Origin: Vibrio mexicanus
Lineage (GTDB): Bacteria; Pseudomonadota; Gammaproteobacteria; Enterobacterales; Vibrionaceae
Length of the DNA: 64,000 nucleotides
NCBI RefSeq assembly: GCF_001012815.1
Contig: NZ_JYJP01000116.1
Span: forward strand, 80,989 to 144,988
Direction: 5' to 3'
Part shown: positions 55,878 to 63,980 of the stretch, one piece after another
Position numbering within the stretch: position 1 is the stretch's first letter
Layout: each line of letters begins with the position of its first letter
The notes under the pieces: generated by a model
What the model was told of the DNA's origin: nothing
The model's database searches: none
What the model saw: only the letters and a program-made list of their open reading frames with translations
Made by a program: the position numbers and the translations under genes

Positions 55878-55930
55878 GATGCTTGATGCTTGATGCTTGA
55901 TGCTTGATGCTTGATGCTTGATGCTTGATG
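55878..55930. repeat. Heptamer array GATGCTT (7.6 copies) before a glycosyltransferase
   Basis: Perfect copies ending 29 bp before the reconstructed ATG at 55960. The reverse complement, AAGCATC, differs by one base from TAGCATC, so it looks like an inverted relative of the CTAGCAT arrays. Confidence 0.95.
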
Positions 55931-55959
55931 TACTTGCACGTATAAGAGGAGGGTTTGAG

Positions 55960-58051
55960 ATGCAAGACTCTGATATTAAGGTGCTTTTCAATAAAGACTC
56001 TGTCTTGCAGGTTTGGTAGCATATAAAACTGACTGGAATGAAGTCGTGCAGAGTGAACTGTTTAAAGGGATAGCTCTCTTTATAAAGGTTCCTATAATTT
56101 TATACTTGGATAGTCTTGTGATGATGTTAAAGGTATTTGGTCAGGTTATAAGTGTTTTAATAATTTATCCTATTGATGTCTTCATTTTTTTGGTATTTTC
56201 TTATGATTTATAACTTCGGTTCTGCTATTTTTTTGGCGGTTTTTTCAACTGGTTAAGCTTTTTTTTCAACTGGTTAAGCGGTTTGTTCCTTTATTTTTCG
56301 TTAATAAGCTCCGTAGGTCTGCATCTTTCGTAGGTTTCTATCAAAGATATATTTCACTATCCCAGGATTCTAATAGACTCAAATATTATGTTTCCGTTAA
56401 AAAAAGTAACAGTACTTGTCTATCCCTTTTACCTCTAGTAGAAGGGCCAATAATCTCAATTATTGTCCCTGTTTACCAACCATCAAAATTACACTTCCAG
56501 TCGATGGTTGAGTCTGTGCTGTCACAATCTTATAAGCGTTGGCAGTTAATTTTAGTTGATGATGCTTCTAATTGTGTAGAACTAACAGAACTACTCTCAG
56601 AATATCATCAGGATAGGCGTATTGATGTGATTTTACGGGATTCGAACGGGCATATATCTGCGGCCTCAAATTCTGGTTTAGTCGCAGCTAAAGGTGAGTT
56701 TGTAGCGCTACTCGATCACGACGATCTGTTGCATAAAGATGCTTTGAAGGTTGTAGCACATTCCATTCATTTTAATCCCGATGGTAAGGTATTTTATAGC
56801 GATGAGGATAAAGTGTTGGAAGACGGCACTTTCAATCACCCGCACTACAAGCCTAAGTGGAATCGTGATTTGCTTTATTCCCACAATTACATCTGCCATT
56901 TAGGCGTGTACAAAGCTGAACTATTGCGAGAAATAGGTGGTTTTCGAATTGGGGTAGAGGGCAGTCAAGATTACGATTTAGTGCTTCGCGCCGTCGAAAA
57001 GTGTACGGATGATCAAATAATACATATCCCTTATGTTCTTTACAGTTGGCGCATGGCGCAAGGTTCTACTGCGCTTGCTGCGGATGAGAAAAATTATACT
57101 CATCAAGCTGGCTTGAAGGCTTTACAAGATTACTTTAATAGCAGTAAACGATATGAAGGTCAGGATATTAGAGTTAGTGATGGTTTGTTGGACAATGCGT
57201 ATCGTGTTCACTGGCCTTTACCTTCTCAAATCCCTTTAGTCTCTATCATTATTCCGACAAGAAATGCCAAAGGTTTAGTTGAACAGTGTATATCTTCTAT
57301 TGAGTCCTTATCCTCTTACTCGAACTATGAGATTGTGTTAGTTGATAATCAGTCAGATGACCCAGAGGCATTGAGTTATTTTGAGAAGCTAAATCGGAAA
57401 TCGAATGTTCGAGTTTTGAAATATGATCAACCGTTCAACTACTCAGCAATCAATAATTATGCGGTGAAACATGCAAACGGTGAAGTGCTTATTTTGCTTA
57501 ACAATGATATAGAGATATTAACACCTGATTGGTTAGAAGAGATGGTGAGCCATGCACTAAGGAAGGATATTGGATGCGTAGGCGCCAAATTATATTACCC
57601 AACGCAGATTCAGCATGCTGGTGTAGTGACAGGTATCGGTGGGGTAGCAGGCCACGCACATAAGTATTTTGCCAAAGAACATGCTGGCTATTTTAAAAGG
57701 CTGATGATCGCACAAAATTATTCAGCGGTTACCGCTGCCTGCTTAGCTGTTCGAAAGTCAGTATTTGAACAGGTCGGTGGTTTAAATGAAAGTGACTTAA
57801 CGGTAGCCTTTAATGATGTGGATTTCTGTTTAAGGGTGCAAGAACTGGGTTACCGTAACCTTTGGACCCCATATGTCGAAATGATTCATCATGAGTCAAT
57901 TAGCCGCGGCCATGAAGACACCCCTGAAAAGCAAGCTCGCTTCAATTCTGAAGTCAGTTACATGAAAACCCGTTGGGGTGAGCAGTTAAACCAAGATCCT
58001 TGTTATAGCCCTTGGCTAACGTTAGTTAAAGAAGATTTTACATTTAAATGA
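55960..58051 (+). CDS. Two-domain GT2 glycosyltransferase with N-terminal membrane/amphipathic region (two frameshifts)
   Basis: With T3 to T4 at 56012-56014 and T3 to T4 at 56207-56209, one frame of about 697 residues runs from ATG 55960. That ATG follows an excellent AGGAGGG at proper spacing. N-terminal: MQDSDIKVLFNKDSVLQVLVAYK and hydrophobic stretches. First GT2 domain: ISIIVPVYQPSK, LVDDASN, FVALLDHDDLLH, YSDEDKVLEDG. Second GT2 domain: PLVSIIIPTRNAKGLVEQC, ILVDNQSDD-like VLVDNQSDDPE, ILLNNDIEIL, FNDVDFCLRVQELGY, HHESISRG. Both domains look active, unlike the paralog at 30.3 kb. A 21-bp tandem duplication adds FFQLVK twice (56.24-56.28 kb). Confidence 0.8.
56240..56280. repeat. 21-bp tandem duplication in the glycosyltransferase gene
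   Basis: Two copies of a unit ending TTTTTTCAACTGGTTAAGC, 21 bp apart (three times seven), encoding FFQLVKL and FFQLVKR in frame. Confidence 0.8.
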
Positions 58052-59241
58052 GCAGTAAACGAGTTGTAATTCATGTAGGGCCTGGGAAAACGGGCTCTTC
58101 GGCTATTCAAGCGTGGTTAAATACAAACCGAGATATGCTTGAGGAGCATGGTATTATGTACCCAAAGCACAAACTGGGTAGTAACACCATTAGTTCTGGG
58201 CATATTGATCATGCTTTGAAAAACGTTAACGGGAAATGGGAGTGTGATAGCGAAAAGATCAACCAATTGCTGGGCAAATTTTACGAATCATCTGCCCATA
58301 CTTTGCTGTTGTCTTCCGAATATTTTTTCCACAGTATAACGGAGTTTCTGAAGCTTATTCCGAATGCAGAATTCATCCTCTACATCAGAAATCCAGTGGA
58401 GCTATTGGAGTCGGGTTATAACCAGAGTGTTAAAAGGCATTCAAACATAGCATGCTTTGTACCACCCGAAAGGTTAGAGCATTTTGTCTGGCCCTATTTA
58501 GATAAGTTAGTATCCCTGCATACAGCGAAGCCTTTTATTTTCAGACCTTATCACTCGGATTTATTCGAAGGGGGCTCAATTGTTTCCGATCTTTTGTCGG
58601 CTCTGGGCATTTCTTATTCCCACCAACCAAAGCAAGTGAACGCTTCCTATACTTTTCCTGCTCTTGAGTACAAAAGGCTACTCAATTACTTTTTCATAGA
58701 GAAGTATGAGTCAGAGCTGGATGCCCTTTTGCAAACCTATACTCAAGGGGAGAGCCGTTATTCTCTGATGAAAAAAGAAAGCCTAGAGTCTTTGAATGGT
58801 CAGAATGTCGATTTGATGGCTAATTTTATCACCAAGCATCACCTGAATCACTTAGAGCCTCTCATGGCGCTTTTTAAGCAAAAGAACGACAAGCCTTTGC
58901 TTGAACAACAAAAGATTAAATTAACGGATCTTGTTGCCGTTGATGATTTTGTCCGTACTAAGTCCCCTAAGCTTCACACTATGTTAAAGGCAAAAGTCGG
59001 CAAGCATCGCAACTTATTTATTGACAATGATATTATATACAGCGTTTTTCATTTAGAACCAGATATGAGCAATCATACTGCTCCTAGCGAGCTGGTCGAT
59101 GTTGCAAATAAGTTTACCGTTCACCCTAGTAAGCGCGGAAAAATCATGTTTGAACTAGCCAACATGTATTTTGAAAAAGAGTGTTTAGAACTGGCTATTA
59201 GGCACGCCTCTGCTTCGCTTCACTTTAATCCCATAACCTAA
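58048..59241 (+). CDS. Sulfotransferase-like protein with helical C-terminus
   Basis: 397 residues. N-terminal 5'-phosphosulfate loop VIHVGPGKTGSSAIQAWLNTN (K-T-G-S-S), followed by HGIMYPKHKLG, and a 3'-phosphate motif FILYIRNPVELLESGYNQSVKR near residue 110-131. The rest is mostly helical and ends FELANMYFEKECLELAIRHASASLHFNP, tetratricopeptide-like. It overlaps the glycosyltransferase stop by 4 bp (ATGA). Predicted to sulfate the product; third such gene in the window. Confidence 0.78.
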   Translation: MSSKRVVIHVGPGKTGSSAIQAWLNTNRDMLEEHGIMYPKHKLGSNTISSGHIDHALKNVNGKWECDSEKINQLLGKFYESSAHTLLLSSEYFFHSITEFLKLIPNAEFILYIRNPVELLESGYNQSVKRHSNIACFVPPERLEHFVWPYLDKLVSLHTAKPFIFRPYHSDLFEGGSIVSDLLSALGISYSHQPKQVNASYTFPALEYKRLLNYFFIEKYESELDALLQTYTQGESRYSLMKKESLESLNGQNVDLMANFITKHHLNHLEPLMALFKQKNDKPLLEQQKIKLTDLVAVDDFVRTKSPKLHTMLKAKVGKHRNLFIDNDIIYSVFHLEPDMSNHTAPSELVDVANKFTVHPSKRGKIMFELANMYFEKECLELAIRHASASLHFNPIT

Positions 59242-59265
59242 TTTTAGGGGCTGGCGAATAAAATT

Positions 59266-59388
59266 ATGGTTAAACTCAACGAGCGAGATTCAGCGCTTAG
59301 ACGTCACCCAAAATCCAGTGATCAAGTTTTGGGTAGAGTTGCTCATAAACTAAAGTTTGCTTGGAATAAGTTTAGCGACGCCAAATAA
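59266..59388 (+). CDS. Possible 40-residue open frame
   Basis: MVKLNERDSALRRHPKSSDQ, then a Lys/Phe-rich end (LKFAWNKFSDAK). No family and no clear ribosome site. It may be a fragment, or the displaced end of the sulfotransferase upstream; listed with low confidence. Confidence 0.25.
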   Translation: MVKLNERDSALRRHPKSSDQVLGRVAHKLKFAWNKFSDAK

Positions 59389-59515
59389 GCGTTGCTGCCG
59401 TAAGGTGCTGGTAAGCGTTTATTAACAGGGATGGTCATAATTTTTCCGTGAAGAACAGTTTTATCAACTATCAAACATTAATTTTTTCGTACTCAAGAAT
59501 TTCTGGAGAGTAAAA

Positions 59516-60541
59516 GTGAAAGTACTAGTAACAGGTGGAATGGGCTATATCGGTAGCCATACTTGTGTTCAAATGATTGAAGCAGGGCTTGAGCCAGTGA
59601 TCGTTGATAACCTGTGCAACTCTAATCAAGAAGTACTCAACCGCATAGAAGCCATTACTGGTAAAAAGCCGAGCTTCCATATGGGGGATATTCGTGAACA
59701 AGCGTTTCTTGATTCTGTTTTTCAACAGCACTCGATTGATGCGGTGATTCATTTTGCGGGCCTGAAAGCGGTTGGTGAATCGGTTGCAAAGCCACTTGAG
59801 TATTACGACAACAATGTTAATGGCACGTTGGTCCTTGCGCGTGCAATGCGTAAAGCATGTGTGAAAAGTATGGTATTTAGTTCGTCTGCGACGGTTTATG
59901 GTGATCCAGAAATTGTGCCTATTACTGAAGACTCTCCAACGGGTGCGACAGCTAACCCATATGGTCGCAGTAAGTATATGGTGGAAGAATGTCTAAGTGA
60001 TCTGTTTAACGCAGAAAAAGACTGGAGCATTACACTACTCCGTTACTTCAACCCGGTTGGGGCGCATCCATCAGGTACCATGGGAGAAGACCCGCAAGGT
60101 ATTCCAAACAATTTGATGCCATTTATTGCACAAGTAGCAATAGGTCGCCGCGAAAAACTGGCGGTATTTGGCAACGACTATCCAACACCCGATGGCACAG
60201 GTGTACGCGACTATATCCATGTCATGGACTTAGCGGATGGTCATATTGCTGCGTTGAAATCAGTGGGTGAAAAAGCAGGGCTACATATATACAACTTAGG
60301 TACAGGCCAAGGTTCGAGTGTTTTAGAAATGGTGAAAGCATTTGGTACGGCTTGTGGCAAACCAGTGCCTTATGAGTTGTGTCCTCGCCGCCCTGGTGAC
60401 GTCGCGGCATACTGGGCGAATACAGAAAAAGCGGAGCGCGAGTTGGGTTGGAAAGCAACACGCAGTATTTCAGACATGACGGCCGATACTTGGAACTGGC
60501 AGTCTAATAACCCGCAGGATATTAATTTTCATAGTGTCTGA
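59516..60541 (+). CDS. galE: UDP-glucose 4-epimerase
   Basis: 341 residues, SDR enzyme interconverting UDP-glucose and UDP-galactose (or the N-acetyl forms). It starts at GTG after TGGAGAG. VTGGMGYIGSHTCVQMIEAG is the NAD site, HFAGLKAVGESV, the catalytic NPYGRSKYMVEE with its serine in VFSSSATVYG, and LRYFNPVGAHPSG. Intact. It supplies a UDP-sugar precursor for the polysaccharide. Confidence 0.95.
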   Translation: MKVLVTGGMGYIGSHTCVQMIEAGLEPVIVDNLCNSNQEVLNRIEAITGKKPSFHMGDIREQAFLDSVFQQHSIDAVIHFAGLKAVGESVAKPLEYYDNNVNGTLVLARAMRKACVKSMVFSSSATVYGDPEIVPITEDSPTGATANPYGRSKYMVEECLSDLFNAEKDWSITLLRYFNPVGAHPSGTMGEDPQGIPNNLMPFIAQVAIGRREKLAVFGNDYPTPDGTGVRDYIHVMDLADGHIAALKSVGEKAGLHIYNLGTGQGSSVLEMVKAFGTACGKPVPYELCPRRPGDVAAYWANTEKAERELGWKATRSISDMTADTWNWQSNNPQDINFHSV

Positions 60542-60597
60542 GGTGATTTTGTCCAAGATTGGCCTAGGTTAAAAAGTGAGTTGATATAAGATTCGAT

Positions 60598-61970
60598 ATG
60601 AAAATCCTTCATCACGGAGCCGTCAACGGCGTAACGGGATCATGCCATCAACTTGTTATTGATGAGCAGAATAGCTTATTGGTTGATTGTGGCCTGTTCC
60701 AAGGCGCTGAAACAACAGGCCGTGATGAAGATGATCTTCTGTCCATCGAATTTGATGTTTCTACTGTCCAAGCTTTGTTAGTTACGCATTGTCATATAGA
60801 TCATGTCGGGCGTATCCCATATTTGTTAGCGGCTGGCTTTAGTGGGCCAATTATAGCAACTGAAGCTACCGCCGCGTTGTTACCAATGGTCATTGAAGAT
60901 GCGTTAAAGGTGGGCGTTACACGCAACCGTTCAATCATTGAAGCATGTTTGTCTAGATTAAATGAGCAGTTGGTGCCTGTACCTTACAAGCAATGGATGA
61001 ACGTAGATCTTTTAGGGCATTCGACGTCTAAGGTTAGGTTTCAACCTGCGGGGCATATTCTAGGTTCTGCTTACATCGAGATTGATGTCCAAGCCTATAA
61101 ACACCCTGTTCAGCGCGTCGTATTTTCGGGTGATTTAGGGGCCACCTATTCACCACTTCTTGCTTCCCCAAAAAGCCCGTACAAGGCAGACATTGTTGTT
61201 TTAGAAAGCACCTATGGTGACAAAAACCATCAAGGCCGCCGAGAGCGCGTAAAAAGTTTAGAGGCCGTGCTGTCAAAAGCGGTTTCTGATAACGGAGTTG
61301 TGATCATACCCGCCTTCAGTATTGGTCGAACCCAAGAGTTACTCTACGAGTTAGAGCAAATTGTTTCTCGCTCCAAAAATGACAAGCTCAATGATATTGA
61401 AGTGATCGTTGATTCGCCCATGGCGGCGAAATTCACCGAATACTATCGGCAGTTTCAAGCGCTGTGGGACTCTGAAGCTAAGAAAGTGGTCAGGCAAGGG
61501 CGTCAGCCGCTAAATTTTGAAAGCTTGTACACGGTCGACTCTCATCAAGAACACCTTCAAACCATTGAGTACTTAGCCAAACGCAACAAACCCGCCATTG
61601 TGATTGCCGCCAGCGGGATGTGCAGTGGTGGGCGCGTGGTTAACTATTTAAAACGTTTTCTCACAGAGTCGACTGCAGATGTATTGTTTGTTGGTTATCA
61701 AGCTAAAGGAACGCTAGGCCGCGACATTCAAAAGTATGGGCCGCGTGGCGGTTATGTGTTTATTGAAGGTGAAAGGTTGATGTAAATGCAGGGGTGTATA
61801 CCATTTCAGGTTACTCTGCTCATGCCGATCAAACCAACCTAGTGAACTTCGTTAAACGCATACGTCATAAACCTGAAACAGTGATACTAGTTCATGGAGA
61901 CGAGCGAGCGAAACTGGCGCTAAAAGAAAGGATGGAAGCCCTAGGTATTTTCGCTTTAGTTGGCACATAA
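60598..61970 (+). CDS. MBL-fold RNA-processing-type nuclease, beta-CASP (frameshifted near the end)
   Basis: 457 residues after repair. Metal motif THCHIDHVGRIPYLL (H-x-H-x-D-H), PAGHILGSAYIEI, VFSGDLGATYSPLL, VLESTYGD; beta-CASP part with IPAFSIGRTQELLYEL, VIVDSPMAAKFTEYY and AASGMCSGGRVVNYL. The open frame stops at 61785. Adding one G at about 61781 continues as VNAGVYTISGYSAHADQTNLV and ends VILVHGDERAKLAL...VGT at 61970, the usual RMMBL end. Similar to CPSF/YsiB-like RNA exonucleases. Its presence inside a capsule locus is unusual. Confidence 0.88.
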
Positions 61971-62033
61971 TTAGCAATAAAGCTGAGCAATAAAACTAGG
62001 GTCTTTACTTATTGCGAAGGTAAGTCATCATGC

Positions 62034-62090
62034 TTAGCATCTAGCATCTAGCATCTAGCATCTAGCATCTAGCATCTAGCATCTAGCATC
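62034..62090. repeat. Heptamer array CTAGCAT (7 full copies, 8 with a TTAGCAT variant) before mntA-like gene
   Basis: Ends 16 bp before the ATG; an AAGGA ribosome site lies between. Same unit and orientation as the arrays at 40.5 and 46.5 kb. Confidence 0.95.
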
Positions 62091-62106
62091 TTATTAAGGA
62101 ATAGCC

Positions 62107-62517
62107 ATGAAGCCAGAAGTGATAGTTCAAGCCCTTAATGAAGTTGTTGGCACTGAAAACATAGTTATTAGTTACCTTTTTGGTTCTTTTGCTACGGGCC
62201 GTAACCATCAAAACAGTGATATTGATATCGCTTTTCTCCCTACTATCCCCATGAGTGATATTCAAATTTGGGACTTTAAGCAGTCACTTTCACAGCATTT
62301 GCAGCACGAAGTGGATTTAGTCAACTTAATGACTTGCAATACGGTTCTTAGAATGCAGATTGCAACTGAAGGTAAAAAGTTACTGGGAAATGGGTTCGAT
62401 TTTGATAAGTTCGAAGTAGAAACCTATCGTATGTACCAAGATTTGCAGATGTCCCGAGCTGGCAATATTGAATCATTTAAATCTCGTTGGCAAAGTAACC
62501 CAGAGTCAAAACTATAA
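62107..62517 (+). CDS. MNT-type nucleotidyltransferase (MntA-like antitoxin)
   Basis: 136 residues. The minimal nucleotidyltransferase motif G-S-x10-D-x-D is complete: FGSFATGRNHQNSDIDIAF (residues about 24-40). In MntA/HepT systems this protein adenylylates the HEPN toxin and neutralises it (established). It is followed 17 bp later by a HEPN-domain gene, which supports the pair. Confidence 0.85.
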   Translation: MKPEVIVQALNEVVGTENIVISYLFGSFATGRNHQNSDIDIAFLPTIPMSDIQIWDFKQSLSQHLQHEVDLVNLMTCNTVLRMQIATEGKKLLGNGFDFDKFEVETYRMYQDLQMSRAGNIESFKSRWQSNPESKL

Positions 62518-62534
62518 AAGCAGGTAGTCGTGCA

Positions 62535-62942
62535 ATGGATGATGTCATTCTCAATAAAATCTCTATTATTGACCGCTGTTTAAAACGAATAGCCGAAGAG
62601 TACAATGGAAACGAGGCTGAACTACTTAGTAATTATACCAAGCAAGATTCCGTTATCCTTAATTTACAAAGGTTATGTGAAGCCTCTATTGATATCGCAA
62701 ATCGCTCGTTAAAGTTACACAATGGGCCTATCCCACAGAGCAGTCGCGATTCGTTCGAACAGCTAAGCCGAATGGGTTTGTTAAGCGCCTCACTAGCAAG
62801 CTCAATGCAAAAAATGGTGGGTTTGCGAAATATTGCCGTTCATGATTATCAGAACCTGAATTTAGATATCGTTATATCCGTACTAAACCATCACTTAGGT
62901 GATTTTAGGTTATTCGGTCAAGAGGTTATGAGTAGTTGCTAA
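62535..62942 (+). CDS. HEPN-domain protein (HepT-like RNase toxin)
   Basis: 135 residues, helical. MDDVILNKISIIDRCLKRIAEEY at the start is typical of DUF86/HepT. The catalytic R-x4-H motif is present in GLRNIAVHDYQNLN near residue 105, with the tyrosine that is modified in HepT two positions after the histidine. Predicted toxin of the preceding MntA-like gene. Confidence 0.85.
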   Translation: MDDVILNKISIIDRCLKRIAEEYNGNEAELLSNYTKQDSVILNLQRLCEASIDIANRSLKLHNGPIPQSSRDSFEQLSRMGLLSASLASSMQKMVGLRNIAVHDYQNLNLDIVISVLNHHLGDFRLFGQEVMSSC

Positions 62943-63019
62943 TCGGGAACAAGAAGCGCGAAACAGGAGCACTGTTAGTACAAATAAAGTTTGCCATCTA
63001 GAAGGCTGGAACTATTTTA

Positions 63020-63166
63020 CTCGAATCTCGAATCTCGAATCTCGAATCTCGAATCTCGAATCTCGAATCTCGAATCTCGAATCTCGAACCTCGAACCTCG
63101 AACCTCGAACCTTGAACCTTGAACCTCGAACCTCGAACCTTAAACCTTAAACCTTAAACCTTAAAC
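63020..63166. repeat. 21-unit heptamer array with graded unit sequence before the kpsT-like gene
   Basis: In order: nine CTCGAAT, four CTCGAAC, two CTTGAAC, two CTCGAAC, four CTTAAAC, all in phase. Neighbouring units are identical and blocks differ by one or two bases, suggesting stepwise mutation and local expansion. It ends 10 bp before the ATG. Confidence 0.95.
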
Positions 63167-63176
63167 CTACACCTCA

Positions 63177-63827
63177 ATGATAGAACTAAAAGATCTAACT
63201 AAATATTACCCTTCCGATCTTGGGCATCAGTATGTTTTCCAAGATATCAATTTTGTGTTCCCCAAAGATAGGAATGTCGCACTGCTTGGGTCTAATGGCG
63301 CGGGTAAGTCTACGCTGTTTCGAATCATTGCCGGCAGCGAGTACCCAAATACAGGAAAGGTGATAACAGACAAGGCCATCTCTTGGCCAGTGGCGCTGGC
63401 AACGGGTATCCATCCGCAAATGACTGGGCGAGAAAATACCCGTTTTATTGGACGAGTTAATGGGGTGGCAGATCTGGATGAGTATGAAGAGAAGGTAAAA
63501 AACTTTGCCGAGTTAGGCATTAAATACGACCTACCAGTAAAAAGTTACTCAAGTGGTATGCGTTCTCGCCTTGCTTTTGGCTGCTGTGTGGCCATTGACT
63601 TTGATATTTACTTAATCGATGAGGCGACTTCAGTGGGTGACCAGAAGTTCCGCAAGAAAGCAAAGCAAGCGTTATTAGATAAAAGTAAATCGGCTAACGT
63701 GATTATGGTTAGCCATGATATAAAAGAAATTCGTGAGTTCTGTGACAGTGCCATCATCCTGCATAAAGGTGAACTTGCGTATTATGATAATCTCGAACAA
63801 GCGCTTGAGGTGTATAAGCAGCTTTAG
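63177..63827 (+). CDS. KpsT/CtrD/BexA-like ABC transporter ATPase
   Basis: 216 residues. Walker A LLGSNGAGKSTLFRI, signature SYSSGMRSRLAFG, Walker B YLIDEATSVGD (with the KpsT-type EATSVGD), switch histidine in VMVSHDIKEI. It energises export through the KpsM-like permease at 39.7 kb. No Shine-Dalgarno is visible between the heptamer array and ATG (CCTACACCTCA), so translation may be inefficient or depend on array context. Confidence 0.92.
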   Translation: MIELKDLTKYYPSDLGHQYVFQDINFVFPKDRNVALLGSNGAGKSTLFRIIAGSEYPNTGKVITDKAISWPVALATGIHPQMTGRENTRFIGRVNGVADLDEYEEKVKNFAELGIKYDLPVKSYSSGMRSRLAFGCCVAIDFDIYLIDEATSVGDQKFRKKAKQALLDKSKSANVIMVSHDIKEIREFCDSAIILHKGELAYYDNLEQALEVYKQL

Positions 63828-63853
63828 AGTCTAGGTGCAAGGGCGCTTCGCTC

Positions 63854-63888
63854 AAGATAAAAGGGACAAGAGACAAGATAAAAGGTGC
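63854..63888. repeat. Decayed heptamer stretch AAGATAA-like (5 units)
   Basis: AAGATAA, AAGGGAC, AAGAGAC, AAGATAA, AAGGTGC in exact 7-bp phase, downstream of kpsT. Confidence 0.7.
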
Positions 63889-63924
63889 AACGTGGCAACG
63901 CTTAAGCATCTTCTCAACTATATT

Positions 63925-63968
63925 CCTTGAACCTTGAACCTTGAACCTTGAACCTTGAACCTTGAACC
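63925..63968. repeat. Heptamer array CCTTGAA (6.3 copies)
   Basis: Perfect copies after kpsT; same unit as in rmlA-rmlC and inside the kpsT leader array. Confidence 0.95.
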
Positions 63969-63980
63969 TGAGCTTAAATC

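Noticed and set aside
63020..63166. CRISPR array
   Set aside because: The repeats are 7 bp without spacers, and no cas genes are present; this and the other arrays are simple tandem heptamers.
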